In this document: positions 16,548 through 29,600 of the stretch, piece by piece
How positions within the stretch are numbered: the stretch's first letter is position 1
Layout of the letters: each line of letters starts with the position of its first letter
IMG/VR virus record: IMGVR_UViG_3300034272_002196
Location: 1-64,000 of that record
Origin: a virus
Strand: one strand, 5' to 3'
DNA length: 64,000 nt
Position numbers and translations under genes: made by a program
The notes under the pieces: generated by a model
The model's database searches: none
The model's input: only the letters and a program-made list of their open reading frames with translations
What the model was told of the DNA's origin: nothing

Positions 16548-16703
16548 TTATTTTGCTGTTTCTACTAGAACTTTTCCAGTTTCGGGATCTGTGATTCTTA
16601 CAAAACCACGAACATATATACCTGTAGATTCGTTGGGTTTTTGCGGAACATCATCCTTTTTGTCTAACTCATTATTTCTATTTATCTGGTCTTTTTCTTG
16701 CAT
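16548..16703 (-). CDS. 51-residue protein with a segment like the start of the next gene
   Basis: ATG at 16703, stop at 16548-16550, between two structural genes with 8-10 nt gaps. The first 25 residues are charged and probably disordered (MQEKDQINRNNELDKKDDVP). The rest reads GIYVRGFVRITDPETGKVLV and then ETAK. The FVRITDPETGKVL part matches the HIKIWCPCTGEIL segment of the next protein. It could be a free copy of a small docking element. Gap-free packing on both sides supports a real gene. Confidence 0.6.
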   Translation of the reverse strand: MQEKDQINRNNELDKKDDVPQKPNESTGIYVRGFVRITDPETGKVLVETAK

Positions 16704-16711
16704 TTTGTATA

Positions 16712-17578
16712 TTAACTCAGTATTACATTACCATAAGATGAAAGCACTATCCAATCTTGTAATGCTGACTGCCACGACAACGTGATTGAAGATGTATTTC
16801 CTGTAAACATAATGTTGCCTGATCCCAATTTCCAACTCGGAGCTGCTATATTTACAGTAAACGTCGAAGATCCCATACTAGAAATAACTTTTATTTGCCC
16901 CACGACTCCGTTGGCCAATGTTGCAGTCCCGACATTAGAAATAGTACTTGGATTATATACACTATATGTTGCCCCTAAATCAATGACACTGCTGTTGGCT
17001 GTAATTACTTGACTAGTTGAATTAAAAGGACGAAGTACAGTATTGTTTTCACTTAGTGTAATACTTGTACCAGCGTTGGTTGTTAAATAATTAAAGCTGT
17101 AAACTCCAGGAGTAGGTGCAGTAAAAACTCGGGTACTAGGATTATACCCAGTGATTCCATTTGCATTGGTCGTAACATCAATGGGATTAATAATGTTGTG
17201 CGTGGTGCTAATTACGTTTATACCTAAAGTAATTTCTCTAACATTTCCAGTTGTTGGCCAATTTATAAATGCCAAAGTAACGTTTCCGTTAGTGACAAGA
17301 GTCTGAAATTGGCTAGCAGAAGCATCAATTACTGTAGATCCACTTACAGTTCCCAAACTTAATCTTGGACTAGTACATGTACTAAATTTTACATCTGTAG
17401 CTGTGATGTTACCTGTTGCGTCAAAATCCCCGTTTTCGATATAAGTTTTTAATGTAGTGGTTCGAACTTTATACGTGTCCAAAATGGGGCTGTCCGCTGT
17501 TATTGGTATCACACTAACAGAAGAACTTATAAGATTAGCCGAATTTATTTCGGGCAGTTCAGATATTTTAATAGCCAT
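16712..17578 (-). CDS. Tail fibre-like virion protein (288 aa)
   Basis: 288 residues, low in charge and rich in Asn, Ser, Thr and Val. The N-terminus MAIKISELPEINSANLISSS resembles fibre-docking sequences of T4-like phages (xKISELPE). Residues about 55-130 hold DATGNITATDVKF and a beta-sandwich-like LVTNGNVTLAFINWPTTGNV. The C-terminus repeats NIMFTGNTSSITLSWQSALQ with DWIVLSSYGNVILS, a motif seen in other phage fibre ends. A late promoter (AATAAATA) lies 18 nt upstream. It follows the giant protein gene by 31 nt. Confidence 0.7.
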   Translation of the reverse strand: MAIKISELPEINSANLISSSVSVIPITADSPILDTYKVRTTTLKTYIENGDFDATGNITATDVKFSTCTSPRLSLGTVSGSTVIDASASQFQTLVTNGNVTLAFINWPTTGNVREITLGINVISTTHNIINPIDVTTNANGITGYNPSTRVFTAPTPGVYSFNYLTTNAGTSITLSENNTVLRPFNSTSQVITANSSVIDLGATYSVYNPSTISNVGTATLANGVVGQIKVISSMGSSTFTVNIAAPSWKLGSGNIMFTGNTSSITLSWQSALQDWIVLSSYGNVILS

Positions 17579-17595
17579 TTTAAACCTTTATCCTG

Positions 17596-17603
17596 TATTT
17601 ATT
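17596..17603 (-). promoter_or_regulatory. T4-like late promoter AATAAATA
   Basis: Minus strand AATAAATA, 18 nt before the ATG of the 288-residue virion gene; it matches the late core TAAATA with the usual spacing. Confidence 0.6.
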
Positions 17604-17609
17604 ATATTT

Positions 17610-20600
17610 TTATCCCACTTGGCCTTGTCTCAAGAACTGAGATTGAATGGTAGTTGCATTGTATAAACCAGTGCCATCAGTGGCAGTATCATCTTGTCCA
17701 GTCCCATCAATGTCCATTGGTCTAGAACTTTCTGTAGTGATTACATTAGCAAATTCTGTTGATATTGGAGTTCCGCCAGATGAATACCATAAATTACTTC
17801 TAATGTACCCAGTATTAGAATAAAACGTATACGCTACATTTGCTCCTGTGGTCAGTGTGACATCAGCAGCATAATCGTAACTAACACCAGTGGCGTTAAA
17901 TCTCGGAGTTGTAGACACTGTGGCCAGTGTATTGCTACTAATACTAGAAACCACTCCAATATATCTACCATCAGCTGCAAAAATATTGCCTCCGATTGTT
18001 AAATTTGATAAGAAATAAGTGTTAGTTCCATTAATAGTAGTTGAGTTCACTGAAATATTAATTGACCCAGGGCCTGTGTTGCCTGCATACCAAATTCTAT
18101 TAGAGCTATAAGGAACGTACTGACTTTGTCCTCCGTCGACTACACTATCACCCAATAGATGTTTTTTAATTCCGGTGCCATTAGTTCCTCTTCGTAACTG
18201 CCCAAGTCTGTTATTGGCGCTGTCTTTTGTGTAGTAAGTAATGCGTTCACCATTGATGAACACTACGCCCGGTTCGCCACCTGAACCGGCCGGTTCAGGT
18301 AATACTGATGCATTTGTTACATTAATTTCAGTGTCGGTTATTTCTAGATTTGCTGCCAACGTAGTAATAGCAGATCCGTCTATTCTTATGTAAGTATAGT
18401 TATCCACCATATCTTTAAACACACGATAGCTTAACTTAGCATAAGGATTTGCAGAACTTGGTGCGTTGCTTATTTTCATCACAGCACTGGCAATAATTGG
18501 AGTGGTATTAGACCCAGTAATTATTACATTTGGAGTAGTATGATATCCTGCTCCCCCGTTCAATATTTGAAATCCATAAGCTGTGCCATTTGCATCTAAT
18601 AGAACCTGTGCTACAGCTTGAGTAATATATCCGCCGCCCTCTAGTACAACTCCAGTAGTTCCAGGATTATAGCCAGACCCACCGTTGGCTACGGCAATCG
18701 AGTCGACATAAATTCCTTGGAAGTACGACCAATTTTGATACGAAGTCGATAGCGGATCTACTGCAAGAGTACTAACCCTCAAATCTAATGTGTCATATAC
18801 CCTGCCAGGCACAAGTTCTTCTGGTGCATGACTAGCATAAGGCCCTATATTATAGGTGGTAAAGTTGTTGGCACTAAAAGATGTGCTTGAAGTAAAGGGT
18901 TGTACAGTATACCAAATTTGATTATTGTAACTTACTAAATCTCCTTTATCGTAGAATGTATTTTGTCTCCATTCTGTATATTTGTCGTACACATAAGGAC
19001 CGCCGTCTACAATTATATCTTCAGGTTTAGTACCTAGTGTTGTATCGGTATAGTCACTGGTGATAACTGTGTCAAGTATTACGTCACTGATTACATAGGT
19101 GCCATCACTGTCTATGGTCAACGGGTCAAATGGTGTACTGTCAAAAGCCGCAACATCAAAGCCGCCGCTTTCATCAAAATCTGGGCCTTTAACTTTCACT
19201 CCAGGGTAATCAATACCTGACTGTAGTAGTGCAAAATCTTTGCCCGGCAATCCAATTTCTGGATTGTAATACGCTTGTATTCTGTCGTTGGCATTGTCAA
19301 TTTTAGTAACAGGATACACTGTTAAATTAGTTAAACTAAAATTATTTCCGGAAGTAAAAGATGTATTAACTACATATGCTACACTATTATAGGTTATTAT
19401 TTGACCTTGTGTAAAAACAGTGTTAGGAGTCCAATTTACAATTGTACTGCCATATGTATATCGATCATAGACTAATTTAGCTGTAATCGACCTTACTTTA
19501 TCATTCTTTAAGACTGCTCTTGCTGATGCCTTTGTTCCGTTTCCACCAACTATAGAAATTATAGGAGTAGTGATATAATCGCTGCCTGCATACACTAAAA
19601 TTATTTTTGTAACAACGCCATTGGTAATTAATGCTCTTGCCACAGCATCATTTCCGTTATTACTACCGGTAATTACCACTGTTGGCGGGAAAGTGTAGCC
19701 AGTTCCACCGTTGATTATTTCAATTGATTCGATATTGTAAGAATAATTAGATAACCAATCAGCATATTGCGGTTGCTGTAAAGCTCTAATGTCTTCGATG
19801 AATTCTCCGCTAGGACTCCTGTTTATTTTTAATACCGGGTCATAGTATGGGGGTACATCAAAATCTGTTACATATCCTGTATAGTTGTCGTCGCCTTGAT
19901 AATCAACTACATATTCTCTCACTGTAGTCTTATAAGGTTTTACTTCATTGATATAATCTAAGTATATGTCAATATTTTCTCTGCTGTATATAGGAGGTTG
20001 ATTTAATCCTTTGATTTGTTGTAGTACATTGATAAAACTGGTTTTAAATACCCAATCAACATTTTTTTGCTCGTACAGTACATAATTTACAAAAACAAAG
20101 AATAATTTTAAAAATTCAATGTCAAGATTGTTAATAAAGATATTATTCTTAATAATATCAACGATTGATCTGATTTCGATGCTTGGGTTTTGGTCGAATC
20201 TGTTTATATCAAAGTTATCACTGTCAAATCCCATACCATATGCAGGCAATTCATATAAATTATCTTTTAATTGTATAGTACCATCCTGAATTGCAACAGT
20301 ATTAACTATGTTAGGAAAAACTTGAATAATAAACCATTTGCCCTGTCCATTGTTTAATATCTTAACAATATCCTGTGCTTTTAAATTTAAATTCCCCAAT
20401 TCTGCGGTTGTTTGAATTGTATAATTTGGCTTTACAGTTTGGTCGTAGTTAGGTGCGTACCAATCAACAAATTCCCAATAGTCATTGTTATTATAAGCTT
20501 GTACCCTATCTAATACCCATTCATTTCTGACATTATAAATTTCAATATCGTCAGTGAAAGTAAAAGTTGCTCCGCTGGTAAAATTATTTTTTACATAGTA

Positions 20601-23600
20601 AGCAATTTGATTATTAAGAATATATTGCCCACGTTTGTAATTTGTATTAGGTTGCCATGTTAACACCGACCGGTCTTTAACATAAATGGTCCACAAATTA
20701 CCAATTAAACTATTAGTTTGCACTAAAACTTTATAGCCAATTGGACGTATTTGAATATTCACGTAACTTAGTTCTTCTAAGTTAGTCACGGTCAAATCAT
20801 ATGCCCCAGAATTAGATGTTGGTATTGGTTCTCCAAGAGACAGCCCCGATATGTCGTAACCTTGGCTGATTAAATTCTTTTCTAATATTTTATTTGTATA
20901 AAGAACAAATTCTCGCATGGCTTCGTCTTTGTCTATTACCATGCTCTGTCTTGGTCTAAAATCTATACCGTATCTATTTTGAACTTGTAACGTAGGATCA
21001 GGTACTGGATTTCCAAAAACGTCTGCTCCACTGATACTATCTACCATTTTGTTATAGATATTCTGTGGTATTTCATCAGACTTGCTAGTTGTGTCGTTTA
21101 ATAAAGCAAATTCATTATGAATAATATTGCTGTTGATTTGTGTAACATAGTCTAAATGAAAAATAGTGTTTCTTCCTGTGGTCTCATTTTCCATGTTATA
21201 AATGGCCACACTGTCGTCTTTAAGAGCAGCAAAATATTTTATTCCAGTGTTCTTAGGGTCACGTATAAAACTAGCTATCGTTGCAACAGGGATACTACGG
21301 CCAAATTGATTTACTGACAATGTTGTCTTATCTTTAACCCAGAAGTAATACTTAACAGTAGCGTAGTTTGTCAGTGGGTCGATGTATGTTAAAGAAGTAT
21401 AAGCATTATCACTTGGATATTTAGGTGTTCCGCTGCCTCCATTGGCCACATACTGGCTTGGCGGATAAATGCTTTCTACCCATTCGTAAACATCTACACT
21501 GCTATTAGGAAAAGCTCTTCCCCAATTTGAATTTCTATACTTAATTGACCCTTGCTCGTAATCTATGTATCTGATTACACTTAGATCCCACCATACTTGA
21601 CCAACTTGCTGATTAGTCCAGAATAAATTATTATCTTTGGCCACAGTACTCAATGAAGTATTGTTATAAACAGCAGGATCGTAGTCTATTTTGTATGTGA
21701 TTTCTTGCTCGGCTAAACCTAATATTTTTCCTTTTGCTGGATCAATATAATCTAAATTGTATTGTATAGATTGACTTTGTGCATCGTAGATGTAAGCTTT
21801 TGTTATTCCATTAATGTCCACTCTAGGTTCTTGGCTTCGTAGCTTGTCCCATCCTAACAAATTATTTTGATTATTAAATTGGAATACTTTACCTGCATTA
21901 AAATTAAATTGATTAAAATTCAAAGATCCTATCAACATTTGATATTCTGTTATAGAAACTCCGCTACCGAATCTGTCATTGGTTTTAAGAGAACCCTCGG
22001 CAGAGGTAGGTGTCAATTGTTGTATAAACGCAAATTTTCCTGCGTTGGCAATAGAATTTACATTGCTTGGCAAATAGCTATAAATCCAAACAGAACCGCT
22101 GTCGTCAACCGGTTCTTTAAATCCTGTTGATCCTGTATCGAATGTTGTAACCCTTGAAGTTAAATCAAATGTTGTTGTGACAAGAGTGGCAGCTGAGTCG
22201 CTGGCCACAACTAAAATATTACTATTATTGTTAATTTGAACAACTTTTCCAAAATAATCATAGGATTTGTTGCTATAATTGTTTATGAGTTCGACTTCTG
22301 TGAATACTTCCAAGCCAAGATCATTGATTGCTGAACCTATTCCCGGTAGGATACGTAATTTATCTGCAAGGACTAGACTATTACTATCAATTTTTAAATA
22401 ACCATTTACTGCTGATGCAGTTACTCCTGGTATGTTAGCGTTATTGATTGCTGTCACAACATCACCCAAGTTGGTGTTGTTGAAAGTTACCACAAAGTTA
22501 TTAATTCGTAAAGAGTCACCACTGTTTACTGTAGGATTCTGAATTGTACCTGTGATTGTCCCGTACACTCTTCCTTGATTTAAGAAGCGATAAACTGCCC
22601 CACTAAGCAAATTAGTTTGACTTTGATAAGGTGCGCCAACAAAAAGACTACAGTTATTTGTACATATATCTACACTATATCCAAACTGTTGATCTGTATA
22701 TGGTGTTTGAGGATATATTGATTGAATTTCATGCAAAATATTAGACTCTACTGTAACAATTTGTCCTAATTTGGGAGTAGATGAAAACAGAACCCAGTTT
22801 ACATTAAATGGCACCCAATCTATACCCAGCGTTTGTAAAGTTCCATCTAAGTAAACTTTTGTAAATTCACTTATCGCACTAATACCACTGAATAAATTTT
22901 CACTGCCTTTAGCTATATAATTTTCTATAGATCTATTCCAAATATCAACAGATCCGCTATTAGTGTAAGTAACGTTGCCAACAGTAACATTTGCCTGTGG
23001 AGATCCAATTACTACTTGTGCTCCTTCTATAGTAGAAGAAACACTGTAGCCAAATTTTTCTGCCGCATTGCCTGCAATAGTTGCGTACAATGAATACCCG
23101 ACCTCCTGAACTACACTTATAGTACCAGCTGGCGGTGGAGATACAAAGTTAATTGTGGAACCAGATATTGTATAATCGTAATTAGGAACATACGTTCTAC
23201 TGGCACTTCTTACTAAAACTGCCTCACTGTCATAAGGAGTAAATGAAAGGACAAAAGAATTTACATTGCCATTGGCCGTAACAGAGCTGTTGCCGCTTTC
23301 CATTAAATTGTTAAGTGCATACACAAATACTGTGCCTGCCTCAGGAGCACCGACATATAACCATTGATCGTCTTTGCTAACACTGATACTATAACCAAAA
23401 TTTGCAGCTGAATTAACATTTGGGCATAACAGTTGCGATTCAGTTAACGATCCAAATGCGCCCCTCTTGTATGTGTAAATCCACCCTCGGCCAGATCCGC
23501 TTAATGGTGCGCTTGCAATTACTCGATCAGTTCCACTATCAATCACTGATCCTAGCCCAATAGTTCCCACTGCTTTGCCGTCTAGTGTAACATCCTCTAC

Positions 23601-26600
23601 TAACTCATTATTGAAGTTCAGAATGTAATTAGATATAGCGCCAGCATTGGCTAATAAACTGCCTGAATACCCAGGAATACCCACTACTGCAAATTTATTA
23701 TTGTTACTTAAACTAACAGAACTGCCGTACTGTCTAGAATTAGATAAAGTGCCCGAAGGTAAACTTCTAGTCATTGACCATGGTTCAGTCTTGTTGTATA
23801 CTGCCCACTCTTGTTGAGTGTTAGAATTATCAACCCAAACTTTATCATTTGGCATCCAGTTAGTCACTGAGGGAATAGAAATTATGTCCGACGGGTCAGT
23901 GACTCTCATACTGATCAATTTGAACAAGCTGCCAGACTGGGTTGCCGAGCTAAAGCCTCGTAACGAGACTTCTACTTCGATGGTAAATGAAGTAAGAGAT
24001 TCAACTGTTATTACTCTATAGAACCCATTAAATTTATCGGTATTTGTAATTAAAATTGGATCATTTTTAGACAGATTGTGAAACTTATCCGTTACTATAG
24101 ATACCCTGTTATTTAAAGCATTAATAGAATTAACAATTTTGGTATCTGTATCTACTACTCTGAACACATTCCATTTTTGATTGTAATCTTTAGCTACCCA
24201 AATACCAGCATTCAACGACGTAATATTTCTTAGGTCAAACAATGTAAAATCAACATCTTCAATGTTTACAAACCCTGCAGTTAAAATGTCATCACTGTAA
24301 TCGCTGTTAATGGTCCGGTTTAATAAAAATGGACTAGACCACGGAGAGACCGCAGTTTTATACAATCCAAGATTATCGTTATATAAAGATCCAAATACTA
24401 CAGAATTATTAGATAAAACTTCAACACTGGTAGGGTTATTAAGAGTGTATGCTTCATCTAATACCAACTCAACAAATTGATTTGTGCCAACACTTCCGTA
24501 TCCGCCTACTCTGAATGCCCAATCTTCACTGACACTGACATCACTTGGTCGACCACTAAAACTCACTTGACCCAATGCATTGATAGAATTTCTAGTCCCT
24601 TTTTCTTTAATATATCCTTGATAAAATTTAACTTGACTAGCATCATCTAGTCCTAATTCATTTAAGTAGGATCTATTTCTATACCCAATTAGTCCCAATG
24701 CAAACTGATCGTACTGGCTTTCTAAATTTACTTGGTCAACATCGTAAAAAGTTTCTGGTAACTGAGCGTTGCGAGCAAAATTAGATAACAATCCTGTTTT
24801 AATTTTATTTTTATCAACCGGTAACCAGTCTGAGAAATTAAAACTAGTCGCGCCTGGTAATTTTTTATTTGCCGCATAGTAAAAGTTTTTATACTCTACT
24901 AGATCGCCTTTAAGATAATCTTTATTCATTCTCCAGGCTTGTACTCCTGGTTGATTGTAAATAAAACCTTGTGCTGCTAAAGTTCCTGTCCATCCGCCAG
25001 TTTTTTGTCCAACAATTTTTAATCTGTACTGTCGCTGCCCCATGACACTGTCATAGATAATATCGTTAAACTGTGTTTTGTTATTAAATATTAAAACATG
25101 TTCATACTGGACTAAGTTTAATTCTGCATATCCTATTAGGTCCACACTGTTAGTCAACGCTAAATCAAATTGATTATTGTCTCTGGTAACAGAGTACCCA
25201 TCAGAATTTAATACGCTAAAGTTTTGATTTACGACTTTTGTACCAAAGAAAGAATTACTGATAACATCCACTGTGGCAGATGTGTTGGTCAATTTGAGTG
25301 TATCAGCCACAGGACTTAATGTAATTACACTGCCGACTCCCCACCCTTGTTGTACCCAGAACAACAGTTCCCTAACACTTAGTTCCCAGTTTCTGATTTG
25401 TCCCAGTCTTTCATCAAAATATCCAAATTTAAATCCTTGTAAAGTTAAAAATCTTTCTATTCCAGAAAGCAAATTAGATAATTGCTGAAGGTTAGTAAAT
25501 TCAGTGCCGTAGGGCACGTTTATTCTATAATTTGTATACTCAGTGTAATACTCCACTGTTCTGTCAAGAACTCTAACGATTTTTTTGGTTCCAGTAGTAA
25601 CAGGAGGAACAACAGTAAAATAAGGTCTAGCCAAATCATATCCAGAAACTTTAAATCCTGAATTTGTTTTTTCTATTATCACTCCACTGTATCTTACATT
25701 TAAAACAGGAGTTGATTTACTCAGAACTAAATCATAATCGCTGTCTGGTATAATGATAGTTTCATTGGTGCTTTCAGGGCTGTTTTGTTCTGCTAAAATT
25801 TTGAGATATTGCTTGCCACTGAATCCTGCCATCCTGTAACTTAATTGAATATTATAATTTCTGACAAAATCCAACAGTGGTTGTTTATCTGTTACACCTT
25901 TACTTGTTTGATAGTCAGTAATCCAATTTAAGTAGCCAGAAGCTCTACTAATAGAACCATTGCTGTTAGTATATCCGTTAACATCAACATCATCAGGAAC
26001 AATCCTATAGTTTGTTCCTGTTATTACATATTGATCTAAATCTGTATTATATCTATATTTGTTTGTGTTTAGCCCATATGCAAAATATTTTGCAGGTTTC
26101 ATCATTGCTATTGCGTATTGAACAGCAAATGGATAGTCACTGCTATTTCTCCAGGCTGTTTCTGTAGGACTAAATTGTCCCATGACCCAAGATCGATTAA
26201 ATCCGGTACTGTCATATGACGTAGTAATTAATCCGATTGGCGGCAATAACTCACCATTTTCGTTTACAGGTATGAAGTCTAGTAGTCCAGGGCGCTTGAA
26301 CCTATTATCTATGCCCTGTCTACTGCCTTGTGCAATCAGCCCATTTTGTAAATCAGTCCACAAAATTTTGTTACCTGATGTATATGGAGATGGACCGTAT
26401 TCATTTTCCCACCAGTCGGGTTGTTCGCTGAAACCTAACATCTCCCATGGAGATAAATGTGGAGTCTGGCAATCGTAAAAATATTCATAACAGGCACGCC
26501 AGCTTCCTGGTAAGTTTGCATCATTAATCTTATCTTTGGCCGAAGAATAATTGTAACTAAACGGAGAATCGTTTACATACGTACTATTTGTCACGTAATC

Positions 26601-29600
26601 TAAATTATTCACTCCTGTCCATTGCAAATAGTGTCGTGCAATAAGATTATTGTACTGTGCCAAAGTAAACCCTGTATCTCTGAATTTGCCAGGAATGCTG
26701 TCATAGATGTTTACTAGTTTTTCACTGTATACAACTTTAATATTGTTATAAATTCTTTTTTCTAATTCTAATATTAATTGATCTCTGAAGTCTCCAAAAG
26801 TTACAGTTAAACTTCCATCGTGTCCTTTAATAAAAGTCTGCGGTGTTGTGTAAGTATAATCTGTAAATATTTCAGGCGTAAATTTTGGATATAATCCTAG
26901 TTTAGTAGGAGTTTCTGGAATCCAGTTTCCATCAGTATCATAATATTCTACTATAGTGATAGTATCGTCGATATTTAATTCAACAGTGTCTAATATTCTA
27001 ACTCCAGGACCAGTAACTAAGAATGTATAATCTATTCCATATATTAATTGAGTAGAATTTAAGTATAGTAGAATTGCTTTGCTGCCAACTGTTTCATTAC
27101 TAAAAATTTCTGTTATTTCGTAATTTCGTTGATTAGGATTAAACACTGAATAAGTGATTGTTTTTTTGTTATCCCCATATGGTACCATATCACTATAATA
27201 CCAAGGAAATGTTTTATCCTTAATAATGTTAATTTGTTTTAAAATATAATCAACACCAGTAACAGGATTTGTCGGATCAATTTGATTAGACTTGCCGGCC
27301 AAAGTTAAAAATTTATTTTTAAATTTTGTATATTCTTGCTGAGCATTTAATAACGAGCTGACAAAATTAAATTCTTCATCACTTAAGAACATGCCAGCAT
27401 AGCTAATAGGAGCACTTTGCTGCAACATGGTGCCAGCAAAATTTTCAATGTATAAGTCTCTAAGGTTACTAACTCCTGGATATGAACCCGTAAATAGTAA
27501 ATTATTTTGACTTAATTCTCCTATATGATTTCTTAATTCTCCTAATGTGGGATATTTTAATAAAGCATTTTGTGGATTATAATTTAAATTGTCAGGAAAA
27601 GTATAAAAACCTATCTGGCTTGATTCGGTGCTATTATATACCAAAATGTCAATTCTATCACCCTGTTCTATTTTTAACGGATTAATAACTAACATTAAAT
27701 TGTTATCAGGCAAAGGATATGCATTTATATCCGATACCGGTAATCGTTTAGCATTTACGTAAACTATAATATTGGGTTCCGTGGTCGACAAGTCTGGTAT
27801 AATATCAATGTTAAACCTATTTGTGATTCCATCGTAAGTAAATGCAAGATCTTGCATTTGTCTTGACGGTGTATTTACATTAGTCCAAGTATTAATTTTA
27901 CTAAATGTACCGTTTGCATTATTTTTATGCAAGAATCCTGAATTAACATTTTTTATTACTGTTGTATTATTTTCCCCAAAAGAAAATGTGTCTGTTTCAA
28001 AAAAGTTTTCAAATTCTATGTCCCCAACATTGTTGAAGTTCTTATAAGACAATGGAAAACCTAATACAGGATCTGCTGAGCCTTCACCTAATTTATAACC
28101 AAAAATCTTATTTCCTTGAAACCTAGTTTGGTTGTTTACAATAGGGTATTTGCTAATGTCATTAAAACTTATTCCTTCGTTGTCGAATACATCAAATAAC
28201 GGAGCTTGATTGACAGTTAACTTTTGTTGACTTTCTAACCATTCTGTACCAGTATACCAAAAACTTTTGCCGTTGTTTGTTATTCCGTTAAACACGCTGA
28301 CAGTTTCATCTGCCAAAACTGTGCTGTCGGTTGCTGGAACTAAATGAATAATTTCAGGTTGTGTTGGATCATCGTATATGTTTACAAAAGTAACAACCCA
28401 GATTTTAGCTTTAGAATTAGGATCTTGATCTGCGCCAAAAATTATTCGCATGCCTTCGACTAACTCTATACCATCAACAAATATTCCTGTTACACCCTCA
28501 ACTGTTGTAAATGGAGTCTCGATTCTGGTGTCAAAAATGTCCACTGGTTGTTTAGCAGTTTTTCCAAAATTATATAATTGAAGATCGCTGTCAAATTCAA
28601 TGATAGGACGTTTTGCTCTGTTTTCCGAATCGACGATTTGTTCGATATTTGTATAAATTGTAGTCAACTCTAATACATTCTTGTGAAACCATCGATTTCT
28701 TCGAGTCCACGGATTCAAATCTTTACTGGCTCTACTGATTATTAAATAATCCGGAGTTGCCAAGCTGGTATTCGTATCGATTGCGGTACTACCATAGAAT
28801 GCAGATCCCACTATGTAAGGGTATACCGGTTGATTATTTGAATTTTGAGTAACAAAATATGCATACGTTCCGTTGGGAAATTCTGGAGTTACACAGAATC
28901 GTCCGTTGTATTGATCTAATGTGCCTGTATTTTCGTCAAATGTATAATCTTCGATGAATGCACCTGGTAAAAACTCAAAAGTTAAACTAGTTCCAGCCAG
29001 CACAGTAACATTGGTGTTTAACTGAATCTGACTAATTGTCCCATTAAAGTTTGGCAGTCCTTGAGCAGTTTTTAAACCATTGTTAACTACCCATACAGTG
29101 CCTTCTGATATACCGCCATTATTAAGCGTTACACGCATACCCGGATTTATTCCATTAGTAGTCGATACTGCAATAAAATTCGTGCTCGTAGCATCTGCTG
29201 TAACTGTAACCGTCTGAGCCGGAGGCCTATACAACCCATCAGAGGATGCGGTATAAGAACTTACCATTCTGATAATACCACTTGCATCATCTATAGGATT
29301 ATCGTAGCCAAACGGACCATATATTGGATATCCGTCTTTGGCAAATCCAATTAATTTACTATGCCCTGTTGTTAAATCGGTGTACCCTTGAACAAAGCTG
29401 GTTACATTGCCCCATGCGTTTGCTGTTATAAAATTGCTATTGGTATATACATATCTTCCATTATCTAAGGTATATCCGCCGTAGGCATCTTGTCCGTTTA
29501 TAAGAACTTGATTTATATCATAATGCCAAGTGGTATTGTTTTGTCCGGGAACCGTTGCGCCATTACTAACACCGTTGATAACTATACCAGGAAGAGTTAC

